From Calditrichota bacterium (GTDB lineage Bacteria; Calditrichota; Calditrichia; Calditrichales; J004): 54,201 bases of DNA. Where the stretch lies: NCBI GenBank assembly GCA_024277115.1, contig JAJRVW010000203.1, forward strand, positions 1-54,201. Direction: 5' to 3'. The notes beneath the pieces are model-generated. The model searched no databases, was not told the origin of the DNA, and worked only from the letters and a program-made list of their open reading frames with translations. Of the stretch, positions 9,580 through 18,490 are shown one piece after another. The position numbers and the translations under genes were made by a program. How positions within the stretch are numbered: position 1 is the first letter of the stretch; each line of letters starts with the position of its first letter.

Positions 9580-9630
9580 CATGATAGCCTGACACGACAA
9601 TAGGTTCACTATCAGATTTTACTTATTGCG

Positions 9631-9969
9631 CTATTCGACGCTTTCAAGATTGCTTTGTACAAGTTTTTGCAGACCTAAGGCGCTTTCGTTATCCGGCTCA
9701 ACTTTTAGTGCGGCCGTTATAAAGTTTTCTGCCTGTTGCCAGCGTTCGATCTCACAATAAAATCCGGTTAAGATTATTAAGGTCTCTACATCTTCGGGAT
9801 TATTTTTTATTATCTTATCGAAAACCGCAATTCCGTTCTGAAAATCAGCTAATTCGATCAAACTTAAACCATAATTACGCTGGGCTTCAAGTAGTGCAGC
9901 GTCTTTCTCGATGGCCGTGGCAAAAAATCCTTTGGCATTCTCAAATTCGCCATTTCGATAATTGACCAT
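9631..9969 (-). CDS. C-terminal TPR fragment of the giant glycosyltransferase
   Basis: These 112 residues form about three TPR-like repeats (for example NYRNGEFENAKGFFATAIEK and ENFITAALKVEPDNESALGL). The same frame is open upstream beyond the first ATG, reading WPDYAAAYNQLGMVNYRNGE, a textbook TPR helix pair. That shows the fragment is the displaced C-terminus of the gene overlapping it in another frame. It is unlikely to be an independent gene: no ribosome binding site precedes the ATG and the fold would be cut mid-repeat. Confidence 0.55.
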   Translation of the reverse strand: MVNYRNGEFENAKGFFATAIEKDAALLEAQRNYGLSLIELADFQNGIAVFDKIIKNNPEDVETLIILTGFYCEIERWQQAENFITAALKVEPDNESALGLQKLVQSNLESVE

Positions 9970-12900
9970 CCCGAGTTGATTATAGGCAGCTGCGTAATCC
10001 GGCCATTTTCGATAAGCCTATTCAAGGTATTTACGGTTTTAATTTCCTGATTTTTTTGGAAGGCACAAAGCGCTGTCCCAAACAAGGCATCCGCATTTTC
10101 GAAAAGGTCAAAACTTTGCTGAAATTTTTCTTGGGCTTCGTCGATTTTATATACGTCCAATAATGCAAATCCCTCATCATTAACCTTTTGATACAAATCG
10201 GTAGACTGTGTTTGAGAAATATCTTGCCCCGGTTGACCAAGAATGGCCTGTGCTATCTCATTTTGCGGATCAAGTTCCAGCGCTTTAGTCGCGAATGAGT
10301 TTGCTTTATCAATTTGTCCAATCTCAGCATAAAGCTCCGCCATATAAACGATGGAACCAATATCTTCAGGATTTGAATCCAAAATTTCTACGAAGATATT
10401 CACTCCTTTTTCATACTGCTCATTTTCGATTAACGCCTGGCCATAATTTCGTTTTACATCAAGAAAACTACCATCAAGGTTTAAGGCCTGCTCAAAATAA
10501 GTTAATGCTTCTTCTTTGTTGCCTTCCATAAATGCCATAAGTCCCATCTGGTTGAGTACAGCGGCATTATCAGGGAAATGTTGATAGGCGCGTTGCAGGT
10601 ATTGTGCGGCCTGCCCATTTTCTCCTAAAGACCGATATGCCAGGGTTATTCCCAACAAAGCTTCGCCGGAAAGGGGATTAACAGCTAATATCTCAGAAAA
10701 TATTTCTGCGGCCTGTTCAGCATCGCCCTGTTCAAAAACAGCCGTTGCCTCATCAATCATTTTAGGGTGTAAATCATGCAAGGGATTTTTCATCTCAAGC
10801 AATTCCTGATAATCCACATCCGGCCATTTTTTCTTGAAGATTTTTTCATTCTCACGCAGGGAAGCAAGTAAATCAATATTATTGGCTTTAAAAGAGCTGC
10901 TGCCAAAATGATGAATATAGGTACCATCATGTACCATCAGCGCATAACCCGCCTGCCTTATTTTTAAGCTTATATCATCATCTTCATAATTGCCCAGGCC
11001 ATAAATTTCATCAAAACCATCAATCTCATTAAAAATATTTTTTGATGTGAGCAACACAAAACCGGCAAGACGACGGCGAGGTGTCACCTGGCCACGATGC
11101 TGCTTACGCCACGATTTTGCAAAGGGGAAAAACCCTTCATCATCACTATAAGGCACATTTTCCAATAGCTGAAATCCACTGGCATTATTCGTTAATGCGC
11201 TCACCATACCAATTTTTTCATCACGGTCAAAAGCAGAAATTAAATCTTCCAGCCACCCATCGCCAACAAGCACATCATTATTTAAAAGACAAATATATTC
11301 ACCACTGGCAATCGCAACGCCCTGATTGTTTCCGGCAGAAAATCCTTTATTCTCTTTATTTAAAATCAGCCGTACATTATCCAGTTTTTTATCCAGCTTT
11401 TTTAACCAGTCGATCGTACCATCGGTTGATCCGTTGTCCACCAAAATCAACTCATAGGGCCAATCGGTATTATCAACAATCGAGTCGATCGTTTTCTTGG
11501 TCATGCCAAGTGCATTAAAAGTGAGCATAACGATGGAAGCCAGCGGTCTGCTTTCTCCCTGGCTTTGCGGCGTTGTTTCGGCGTGCTCATCCAACACTGT
11601 TTGACCTGTTTCCGGTGGTGCGTAAAAATTTATCGGGCTACTAAGTTGAACGGCCTCGCCGGATTGTTCCAATCGGAAATCAGGTTGAATCTTCCCCAAC
11701 CAACGGGTGTGCAGGCGTTGAATATTTTCGGCCACTTTAACAAACCGTTCCGGCCCGCTTTTTGATTCGTGATGGATCAGTTCTGCATGCGGTTGATAAA
11801 TAATTTTATATCCTTCTTCCCGAATTCTGAAACAGAGGTCGACATCTTCGTAACCGTTAAAATAACCTTCATCAAAACCATTTAATTCATCTGCTAAAAA
11901 TTTAGGCATAAGCATACAGGCTGCCGTAACCGCCTGAAATTCAATCATCAAATTTGCCTGCGGGAAATCCTTTGGACGCCCGGAGAGAATATGCTGCCCG
12001 AGAAGCGGATCGCCGTTTTTCAAATCTTCCACGATGGCCACGCCCGCGTGCTGGATTGTTTCATCCGGGTAAAGCAGTTTGGCGCCGACCGCTCCGACAA
12101 AACCATCATTTTTAGCGATGGCCAACATGGCTTCCAGCCAATGGGCGCGCGGCTCCGTATCATTATTCAGGAATACGACCCACTCGCCTTTTGCCTGCTT
12201 AAGAGCCTGATTATTGGCACGGGAGAACCCGATATTTTCTTTATTACGAATTATCTGAATATTGTCTTTTTTATTTGCAAGTCCGCTGATAAAATCGGCT
12301 GTCCCGTCTGTAGAAGCATTGTCCACAAAAACAATCTCATAATTAATACCCTGTGTGTTTTCCTCCAAAGCATCAAAACATTTTCGGGTATACTCAACTT
12401 TATTATAAAGCGGGATAATAATCGATACTTCGTATGAATGTTTTGGCTGAACATCGGTTGGTGCAACAAATTTAACAAGCTGATTATATGCCTCCAACCA
12501 ATTATTAAGATTGTTTTTTAATAAGTATTTTTCAGCGATTTCCTTCTTTGCATTTTGCGCCATTTTCATACGCTCATTCGGATGCTCGATCATCCATTTA
12601 ATCGCCCGGTACCAGGCCTTATTTGTATTATTTGCCAGCAGGCCATTTTCTTTATCGACTAAAGTATCCTTATAAGCGGCAACATTGGAGTAGACTCCGG
12701 CAATCCCCGAGCGGCTATATTCCAGCCATTTGATGTCCGATTTGGCATTATTAAACGGCGATTCTTCCAATGGTACTAAGGCAAAATCTATTTCGAGGTT
12801 TTGCAATTGTTGTGCATAGTCAGCATAAACCGAGGTGAACTCAGGGCCGCGTTTTACATTGGGCAGCTTAGTCAGCTCAACCAGTTCATTGCCCCATAAA

Positions 12901-14045
12901 ACCAATTCAACTTTATCTTTGTATTCTTTTAAGATTTTTTCAAGCGGCTTTAAAATTATCGCCAGATCCTTTAAATGCGTTGGCGTCCCGGAGAAAAGGA
13001 TGCGAACCGGGCCATCATGCAATTCAGGTTCTTTGGCTTGCCATAATTGTTCATCCAACACATTTGGAATAATTTGTACATTCTCATTTAAGCCCAGAAC
13101 ATATTTTTCAATAGCCTTGGTTGAAACGGTCACTAAGTCTGCCTGCCTTAAATATTTTTCCAGTTGCGGGCGCATTTTGGCATAATAATCATAAGCGAGA
13201 TGTCCCTTTGGGATAGTCCAGAAGGCATCATCAAACTCGTAGACCATTTTAATATTATTCTTTTCTATATATGGTTTTAACGTTTCGTACGGAATTTGCC
13301 CGGGTACATTGCGCTGGATTATTAAAATATCCGTTTCGTCAAGTCGCGCCTCAAGATTTCCCGCATTCTCCAGATGAATAAACCGGTAATCAATATGCCC
13401 TGCGCCTTGTAAATTAGTTAACGATTTATGTAAACGGATGTACGGACAAGCCCGGTTATACTGTTCGCTGCTTAATACAGTTATACGCGGCAAACTATTT
13501 GTTTGATTTTGCGGGCCATTTTGAGCGACCATCTTTGTTTCTGTTTTTGGGTAATAGCCGGCCCAAAACGCAACGTCTTCATCAAGCGTCATTATTTTTG
13601 TTTCAACCGCTGCTGCCCCCTGCACTAATTGAGGATCATCAACCAGATTTTGCATTATTTGTTTTAGCTGGTTTTCATCAAACGGATTAAATAACCAACC
13701 ATTTTCACCATCGTTTACAACGTCTAAAATCCCACCTACAGCAGCAGCTATTACAGGCGTCTGTGCCATTAATGCTTCACGGGCCACAAGGGAATAACTT
13801 TCTATTTTGGAAGGTAAAACCACAACGTCCACCTGGCTCAAGATATCAGCAAGTTGTTCCGGCGTATACGTTCCAAGGTATTCCGCCCGTTTCTCGGTAG
13901 CACAAAACTGGTTTAAGGCCTGTAATTCCGCGGGCAATCCATTACCCCATATTTTTAGTTTTACATCACCGTTCAGCTTGCTGAAAGCGTTGTACAAAAC
14001 CGTTGGATTTTTTAAACCGGTAAAATTGCCAAGAAATCCAAACAC
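9864..14045 (-). CDS. Multidomain GT4-GT2-GT2-TPR protein, downstream part of broken gene
   Basis: The 1,393 residues begin in the middle of a GT4 fold: residues 1-170 are the nucleotide-sugar-binding half, with VVVLPSKIESYSLVAREALM containing the donor-site Glu. A second GT4-like transferase follows (about 190-530), then two GT2 domains (about 545-800, FVDNASTDGT and LNNDTE; about 840-1080, LVDNGSTDGT and LNNDV), then TPRs (about 1090-1350). The nominal GTG start has no ribosome binding site. The frame is open upstream to the TAA at 14166, so the N-terminus belongs to the preceding ORF. The last 30 or so residues are out-of-frame readthrough after the frameshift near 10006 and do not resemble a TPR. 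Confidence 0.7.
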   Translation of the reverse strand: MFGFLGNFTGLKNPTVLYNAFSKLNGDVKLKIWGNGLPAELQALNQFCATEKRAEYLGTYTPEQLADILSQVDVVVLPSKIESYSLVAREALMAQTPVIAAAVGGILDVVNDGENGWLFNPFDENQLKQIMQNLVDDPQLVQGAAAVETKIMTLDEDVAFWAGYYPKTETKMVAQNGPQNQTNSLPRITVLSSEQYNRACPYIRLHKSLTNLQGAGHIDYRFIHLENAGNLEARLDETDILIIQRNVPGQIPYETLKPYIEKNNIKMVYEFDDAFWTIPKGHLAYDYYAKMRPQLEKYLRQADLVTVSTKAIEKYVLGLNENVQIIPNVLDEQLWQAKEPELHDGPVRILFSGTPTHLKDLAIILKPLEKILKEYKDKVELVLWGNELVELTKLPNVKRGPEFTSVYADYAQQLQNLEIDFALVPLEESPFNNAKSDIKWLEYSRSGIAGVYSNVAAYKDTLVDKENGLLANNTNKAWYRAIKWMIEHPNERMKMAQNAKKEIAEKYLLKNNLNNWLEAYNQLVKFVAPTDVQPKHSYEVSIIIPLYNKVEYTRKCFDALEENTQGINYEIVFVDNASTDGTADFISGLANKKDNIQIIRNKENIGFSRANNQALKQAKGEWVVFLNNDTEPRAHWLEAMLAIAKNDGFVGAVGAKLLYPDETIQHAGVAIVEDLKNGDPLLGQHILSGRPKDFPQANLMIEFQAVTAACMLMPKFLADELNGFDEGYFNGYEDVDLCFRIREEGYKIIYQPHAELIHHESKSGPERFVKVAENIQRLHTRWLGKIQPDFRLEQSGEAVQLSSPINFYAPPETGQTVLDEHAETTPQSQGESRPLASIVMLTFNALGMTKKTIDSIVDNTDWPYELILVDNGSTDGTIDWLKKLDKKLDNVRLILNKENKGFSAGNNQGVAIASGEYICLLNNDVLVGDGWLEDLISAFDRDEKIGMVSALTNNASGFQLLENVPYSDDEGFFPFAKSWRKQHRGQVTPRRRLAGFVLLTSKNIFNEIDGFDEIYGLGNYEDDDISLKIRQAGYALMVHDGTYIHHFGSSSFKANNIDLLASLRENEKIFKKKWPDVDYQELLEMKNPLHDLHPKMIDEATAVFEQGDAEQAAEIFSEILAVNPLSGEALLGITLAYRSLGENGQAAQYLQRAYQHFPDNAAVLNQMGLMAFMEGNKEEALTYFEQALNLDGSFLDVKRNYGQALIENEQYEKGVNIFVEILDSNPEDIGSIVYMAELYAEIGQIDKANSFATKALELDPQNEIAQAILGQPGQDISQTQSTDLYQKVNDEGFALLDVYKIDEAQEKFQQSFDLFENADALFGTALCAFQKNQEIKTVNTLNRLIENGRITQLPIINSGWSIIEMANLRMPKDFLPRPSRKTLHYLKPSVIMV

Positions 14046-14165
14046 ACGTGTTTTTTTAGATGTCGTTTTTGGTAATTTTTCTATTTTCTTTAAGCCGAGT
14101 GGCTTTACTTCAATCTTGTCTTTTTCGACAAATCCTTTTTCTTCAAAATTTTCTTTAACAAATAA

Positions 14166-17100
14166 TTATGGCGCTGTAACCTTCCGTGCGCCCGCTAATA
14201 GTTCTTTTGCCCGATTATTTCTTTCGCATAAAGCTTGTTTAACTAAACCATGTTGCCCGTCTTCCGGCTCTTTTTGGAAGAGATGAAATAAACAATCCGT
14301 ACATTTGCCGGGTTCAGGCCCCTCACAGATATTATCACTTGGATAATGGAAAAGATGATTTCTATGGCACATAAAAGTAAAATCATGCAGCGTAACAGCA
14401 TAGGGGATTTCTAACTTTTGCAGAATAGAGCCGATGGCAAAAGGGACATTTTGCGCATGCTGAATATGTACAAATGTGTAATTATTGGCTTTAAAGAATT
14501 CGGTTAATAAATGCTGGATCGGGGCACCACCTGAATCCATGTACTGATTAAATGTGGTAGGATCGTACCACATCTGGATGGTACGAATCCCCTGAAAAGA
14601 TTTTACACGTAATTCCGGTGCAACCTGGTCATTATCAATATGAGGAAAAAGGACGTGGACATCCTGGCCTTTGGCTTGCAACCCTTTTACAAGTTCCAGC
14701 ACATAATTTTCCGTGCCGCCATACCAAAAAGGTGGGAAATTATGTACAACATATAAAACCATATTGTTGTTTTCATTTGTGATTGTAGCATCGGCAGGCA
14801 GAATATATTCCCCTGCGATTTTTTTGTAGGCTTCTTTGTAGTTGGCCCGCACCTGTCCCGCTTCAATTATAGGCACATCGCCCCGCCGTGAAACAGTCTC
14901 ATCACTCAAATAATACAGCCCGATAAATTCATTTAAATGAATAAAATCATGGTTTAAGGCAGCGCGTAACCAAAATTCCCAATCTGCCGCGTAAGTTAGT
15001 TTTGTATCAAAATAGCCCAGCTCATCATGCAATGATTTACGCCAAACCGGATGCGGGCCCATATAACACCAGGAGTGCATGGTACGACGATCAAAATCCG
15101 GCCAGATTAAATCTTCTGTACCATCCGAGCTGTTGTTTTCAAAAGTCTCATTAGGCTGCTTGGTAACAAGGGAGTTTCCATAAGCCAAAACTTTATCGGG
15201 ATTCTTTTCCAGCAGATTAACCAGCTTTTCAATAGCATCATCTTTTAAGCGGTCATCGGTATTGGCATTGGTGATATATTTCCCGGATGCCATCTTGATT
15301 CCACGGTTCCATGCTTGATAAACCGTTTCCCGCTCTTCAGTCCGCATAAATTTAATATGATCAAAATTTTGCTGAAATTCTTTTACGATCGATTGTTCGT
15401 CCTGCGGGCTGTTGGCGTCAATAACTATAATCTCTAATTTACCTTGTTTATACAAAGTTTGCTTTACAAGCCCATCCAAACAGCCCCGGATAAATCTTTC
15501 TGAAGCATACGTGGAAACAATGGCGCTGGCTATAATGGGATTCTCCACTTTATTCAGAATATCATTTCCTTGAGCGATAACATCACTTTGAGTGATGGTA
15601 TCGGTTTGAGTACCTGGATTTGTCATTGTATTTAAAGGAACAACATTGTTTGGCTTGGGCGCCTCCAGGTAAGGCATTAAAAGCGGCTCGATGGCGATTA
15701 ACTGTTGCGGTGTAAATTTAAAAGCGGTCAGCATTGCACTGATTTCTTCCTGGGATGGATTTTCGCTCTCTGTCTTAATTGATTTTAAATCACCCAAAAG
15801 TTGATTATAATCATAGCCCAGTTGTCCTATAATTTTCGGCCCGGTCAAATCAATTAAAATTTCAGCCAGTAATTTATAGATAGGTTCTGTAAATGTAGTT
15901 TTCCATTTTTCCAAACTTGAAAGTGCAGGCTTTTGATGTTGTTGTACACCTTGCGTATCGCCCATTGAACCTTTTGGCGTATCAAAAGAGCCATAATTTA
16001 AAATAGCCTCCTCAAAACCAACCTTAAAACCATTTAAAAGCGCATGTAAGTTAGTTTGCGGATTCTGAACAAAATCTTCATACGAAATGATTTGCAATTT
16101 GTCGCCATAGTTTTCTATGGCCTGCGCTAATAATTGTGGCGCTTGCAGCAGATCATTTATATGTAATTGGAGACGTGCCCAATCATTGTTAACCCAAGTT
16201 TTTAAAATGGAACTAAGTACGGCAAGTGGGTTGCGCAACAAAATCACATATTTTGCTTCGGGTAATGTTTCAATCAGCTCTGGGATGATGTTATAATAAC
16301 GTGGCGTTTTATCCAGAAATAATGACTTGCCACTTCCCTGTAACGCGCGGTTATACCATGTACCGGCCATAGCGCGGATACCGTCGAGGTAATCTTCGCG
16401 GCCATTGGGCAGGTTGGCCATAAAATCTTTTAGCCCGATTTGCGCGTCAACAGCACTAAATTCGGCTTGACCACCCTGCTCTTTTAAAGCATATAATGGC
16501 TGAAGCATAATCCACGGCTCGGCCAGTGTATGGATTTTACTATGGCTGCCCAATATGCGTTGTAACATTGTAGAACCTGCCCGCGGTTGTGAGATGAGGA
16601 AAATCAGGTTTTCACCTAAATATATTTCTGCTGTTCTTTTGCTTTTACTCTTTGGGTTTTCCATATTGATTTCCTCTGTAGTACTCTCAGCCAAATTAAC
16701 AATATCATCAAGGCTGAATTTTTTAGCCCGGACATGAGCCATGTTTGAAAGATGAATAAGTTGGGAGTTTAAATTTTCAATCACAAAGCTTTGTTCTTGA
16801 ACAGAACGGTTTTTTAAAAGATGTATATTTTTTTCGATAACCATTTTCAAAGAATTATAAAGCTTGTCTCCCAGCTGATGATGTATACCACCGCTATGGT
16901 CACGGTACTGCACATACGCACCATCGGAATAGGCCACCTGATATTTTGCGGCAAGCCGTATTTTAAGGTCCCAGTCCACATGAACTTTTATATTTTCATC
17001 GCCATAACCTACTTCACGCATAACATCGGTATAAATAAGTTGATTGCGGTAAACGCTTCTACTATTCGGGAAAAGACGTTTTGCAAAAACAGGTATGAAA

Positions 17101-17582
17101 ATATCGCCCGAGGGCATTTCTGTTTGTTGTGCATCCAACCAACTACCAATAAGTTTTCCATTTTCATTTATTACATTTACGTTGGAATAAGCCACTTTTG
17201 CTTTTGGATTTTTTTTCAGGGCCAACCATTCTTTTTCCAGTTTACCGGGCAACCAATAATCGTCTCCATCGATTATTGAAACCAGCGTACCTTTAACCTG
17301 ATCTTTACCAAAAACACCATTTTTAACATGGCCGATGTTTTCTTTATGACGGTATGCCCGAATCAATGTGGGGAAACGTTGTTTAAATTCTTGAATAATT
17401 TCCCAGGATTTGTCCGTGGAGCAATCATCGCATACAATAATTTCGTACGGTTGCAGGGTTTGGTCCAAAATACTTTGCAAGCATTGGGCAATAAATTTTT
17501 CAAAATTATATGAAAATACGACCACGCTAATTTTTGGATTTGGGAGCGGTTTATTTGTGCTTTTCTTTTTTCGCTTTGCCAT
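14166..17582 (-). CDS. Multidomain GT2-sulfotransferase-GT2-GT4 protein, upstream part of broken gene
   Basis: The 1,138 residues contain four modules: a GT2 domain (about 16-230, DDCSTD and DGDD at 105-108), a sulfotransferase (about 330-620, PAPS-binding loop SQPRAGSTMLQRILG and a second site LLRNPLAVLSS), another GT2 (about 688-930, IDANSPQDE and NANTDD), and the N-terminal half of a GT4 transferase (from about 958, VVHNFPPFWYGGTENY). The last ends abruptly at ARKVTAP before a TAA where the family normally has a conserved Ser. GAGG lies six bases before the ATG. The gene follows a separate sulfotransferase-like gene by eight bases. Fusing sulfation to sugar transfer suggests assembly of a sulfated glycan; substrate unknown. 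Confidence 0.75.
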   Translation of the reverse strand: MAKRKKKSTNKPLPNPKISVVVFSYNFEKFIAQCLQSILDQTLQPYEIIVCDDCSTDKSWEIIQEFKQRFPTLIRAYRHKENIGHVKNGVFGKDQVKGTLVSIIDGDDYWLPGKLEKEWLALKKNPKAKVAYSNVNVINENGKLIGSWLDAQQTEMPSGDIFIPVFAKRLFPNSRSVYRNQLIYTDVMREVGYGDENIKVHVDWDLKIRLAAKYQVAYSDGAYVQYRDHSGGIHHQLGDKLYNSLKMVIEKNIHLLKNRSVQEQSFVIENLNSQLIHLSNMAHVRAKKFSLDDIVNLAESTTEEINMENPKSKSKRTAEIYLGENLIFLISQPRAGSTMLQRILGSHSKIHTLAEPWIMLQPLYALKEQGGQAEFSAVDAQIGLKDFMANLPNGREDYLDGIRAMAGTWYNRALQGSGKSLFLDKTPRYYNIIPELIETLPEAKYVILLRNPLAVLSSILKTWVNNDWARLQLHINDLLQAPQLLAQAIENYGDKLQIISYEDFVQNPQTNLHALLNGFKVGFEEAILNYGSFDTPKGSMGDTQGVQQHQKPALSSLEKWKTTFTEPIYKLLAEILIDLTGPKIIGQLGYDYNQLLGDLKSIKTESENPSQEEISAMLTAFKFTPQQLIAIEPLLMPYLEAPKPNNVVPLNTMTNPGTQTDTITQSDVIAQGNDILNKVENPIIASAIVSTYASERFIRGCLDGLVKQTLYKQGKLEIIVIDANSPQDEQSIVKEFQQNFDHIKFMRTEERETVYQAWNRGIKMASGKYITNANTDDRLKDDAIEKLVNLLEKNPDKVLAYGNSLVTKQPNETFENNSSDGTEDLIWPDFDRRTMHSWCYMGPHPVWRKSLHDELGYFDTKLTYAADWEFWLRAALNHDFIHLNEFIGLYYLSDETVSRRGDVPIIEAGQVRANYKEAYKKIAGEYILPADATITNENNNMVLYVVHNFPPFWYGGTENYVLELVKGLQAKGQDVHVLFPHIDNDQVAPELRVKSFQGIRTIQMWYDPTTFNQYMDSGGAPIQHLLTEFFKANNYTFVHIQHAQNVPFAIGSILQKLEIPYAVTLHDFTFMCHRNHLFHYPSDNICEGPEPGKCTDCLFHLFQKEPEDGQHGLVKQALCERNNRAKELLAGARKVTAP

Positions 17583-17590
17583 AACAGCCT

Positions 17591-18490
17591 CTAAATTTCT
17601 AAAAATGAAAAATCGTAACCCATATCTTCGTATGCACCCTGAAGATTATATTTATTAAAGAAGTAACTAAATGTCTCTTTTTGCCACCCGGAAAATTTAA
17701 TATAACGCGCTTCTGCATTGGTTTTATTGGCATCATTTTTATGCTGGTTTACTACACCCGTCGTGTAAACCTTTTCAAGATATTCCGGTGTAGCAAGGAT
17801 GCCCTCCCCGGAAAGAATTTTTATACTTTCTGCCAAGACGTGTGGTTTTTTCGTTATGTCTTCCATCTTTACATGGCCTTTAAAAAACACATTGGGCGTG
17901 CCCCGCATATTGTCCAGTCCATCAAGGTCCAATTTTAAACTTCCTAATACCGCGCATGCCCCGATAAAAGAAAGGTTTTCCAAATCACCCGGATACAAAT
18001 CATATTTATGGCTAAGGTGATAAATAAAATCTTTTGCCTCTCTTAGCACTTTGCCCGTTGTCCAATACAGTTCGTTCAGGTCATATCGGAATAAATCTTT
18101 AAATTGCCCATACCCGGACCACACCAGGGAAACAGGATGCCGAACCAGGTTTTGAACCTGAAAGGTACGGTCTGGGGAACCGTATTTTTCGACAATAACA
18201 GGAATATCCCGCAAACGAAAAACATGTACTGAGCCATAAAGACGGGCTTGCCCAAGCTTTTCAATTTCAACGAAGGTTTCATCTAAAGAACGGTTCTGGC
18301 GCGAGACATAACCTTCGTGTAAATCCTTCAAATTCTTTTTTAGACTGTCATTGCTGTTCATATCGGTTTTATTGGCAAGAATATTTCGCGCACTGTGTGT
18401 GCAAAGAATATCTTCATGTAAATTTAAAGCATAAGCCAGCCAATTACTTGCACTCCAGCCATGTGATGTAAAAATAAAATTCTGCTTCAT
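17591..18490 (-). CDS. Sulfotransferase-like P-loop protein
   Basis: A 299-residue protein with features of the PAPS-dependent sulfotransferase superfamily. An N-terminal strand-loop, IFTSHGWSASNWLAYAL (residues 6-22), corresponds to the 5'-phosphosulfate loop, although the usual Arg/Lys-Ser/Gly-Thr pattern is modified. Near residue 115, NLVRHPVSLVWSGYGQF matches the 3'-phosphate site. The start overlaps the upstream gene's stop (ATGA), implying translational coupling. Neighbours are a glycosidase-like propeller gene upstream and the giant glycosyltransferase downstream. Sulfation of a sugar or flagellar glycan is inferred; with the altered loop, activity is not certain. Confidence 0.65.
   Translation of the reverse strand: MKQNFIFTSHGWSASNWLAYALNLHEDILCTHSARNILANKTDMNSNDSLKKNLKDLHEGYVSRQNRSLDETFVEIEKLGQARLYGSVHVFRLRDIPVIVEKYGSPDRTFQVQNLVRHPVSLVWSGYGQFKDLFRYDLNELYWTTGKVLREAKDFIYHLSHKYDLYPGDLENLSFIGACAVLGSLKLDLDGLDNMRGTPNVFFKGHVKMEDITKKPHVLAESIKILSGEGILATPEYLEKVYTTGVVNQHKNDANKTNAEARYIKFSGWQKETFSYFFNKYNLQGAYEDMGYDFSFLEI

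Larger units (their letters stand above)
9631..17582 (-). pseudogene. Giant glycosyltransferase/sulfotransferase gene, interrupted
   Basis: Read as one unit, this 7.95-kb stretch would encode about 2,650 residues: GT2, sulfotransferase, GT2, GT4, a second GT4-like domain, two more GT2 domains and a TPR tail. It is broken twice. An in-frame TAA at 14166-14168 falls inside the GT4 domain; translation resumes in the same frame with LFVKENFEEKGF, so the two open parts are halves of one fold. A one-base shift at the four T residues 10006-10009 then splits the TPR region: restoring a base would join ...NTLNRLIE to KWPDYAAAYNQLG. Neither downstream part has a ribosome binding site at its first possible start. 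The rest of the frame is intact over kilobases, so the lesions are recent, or are sequence errors. Confidence 0.75.
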
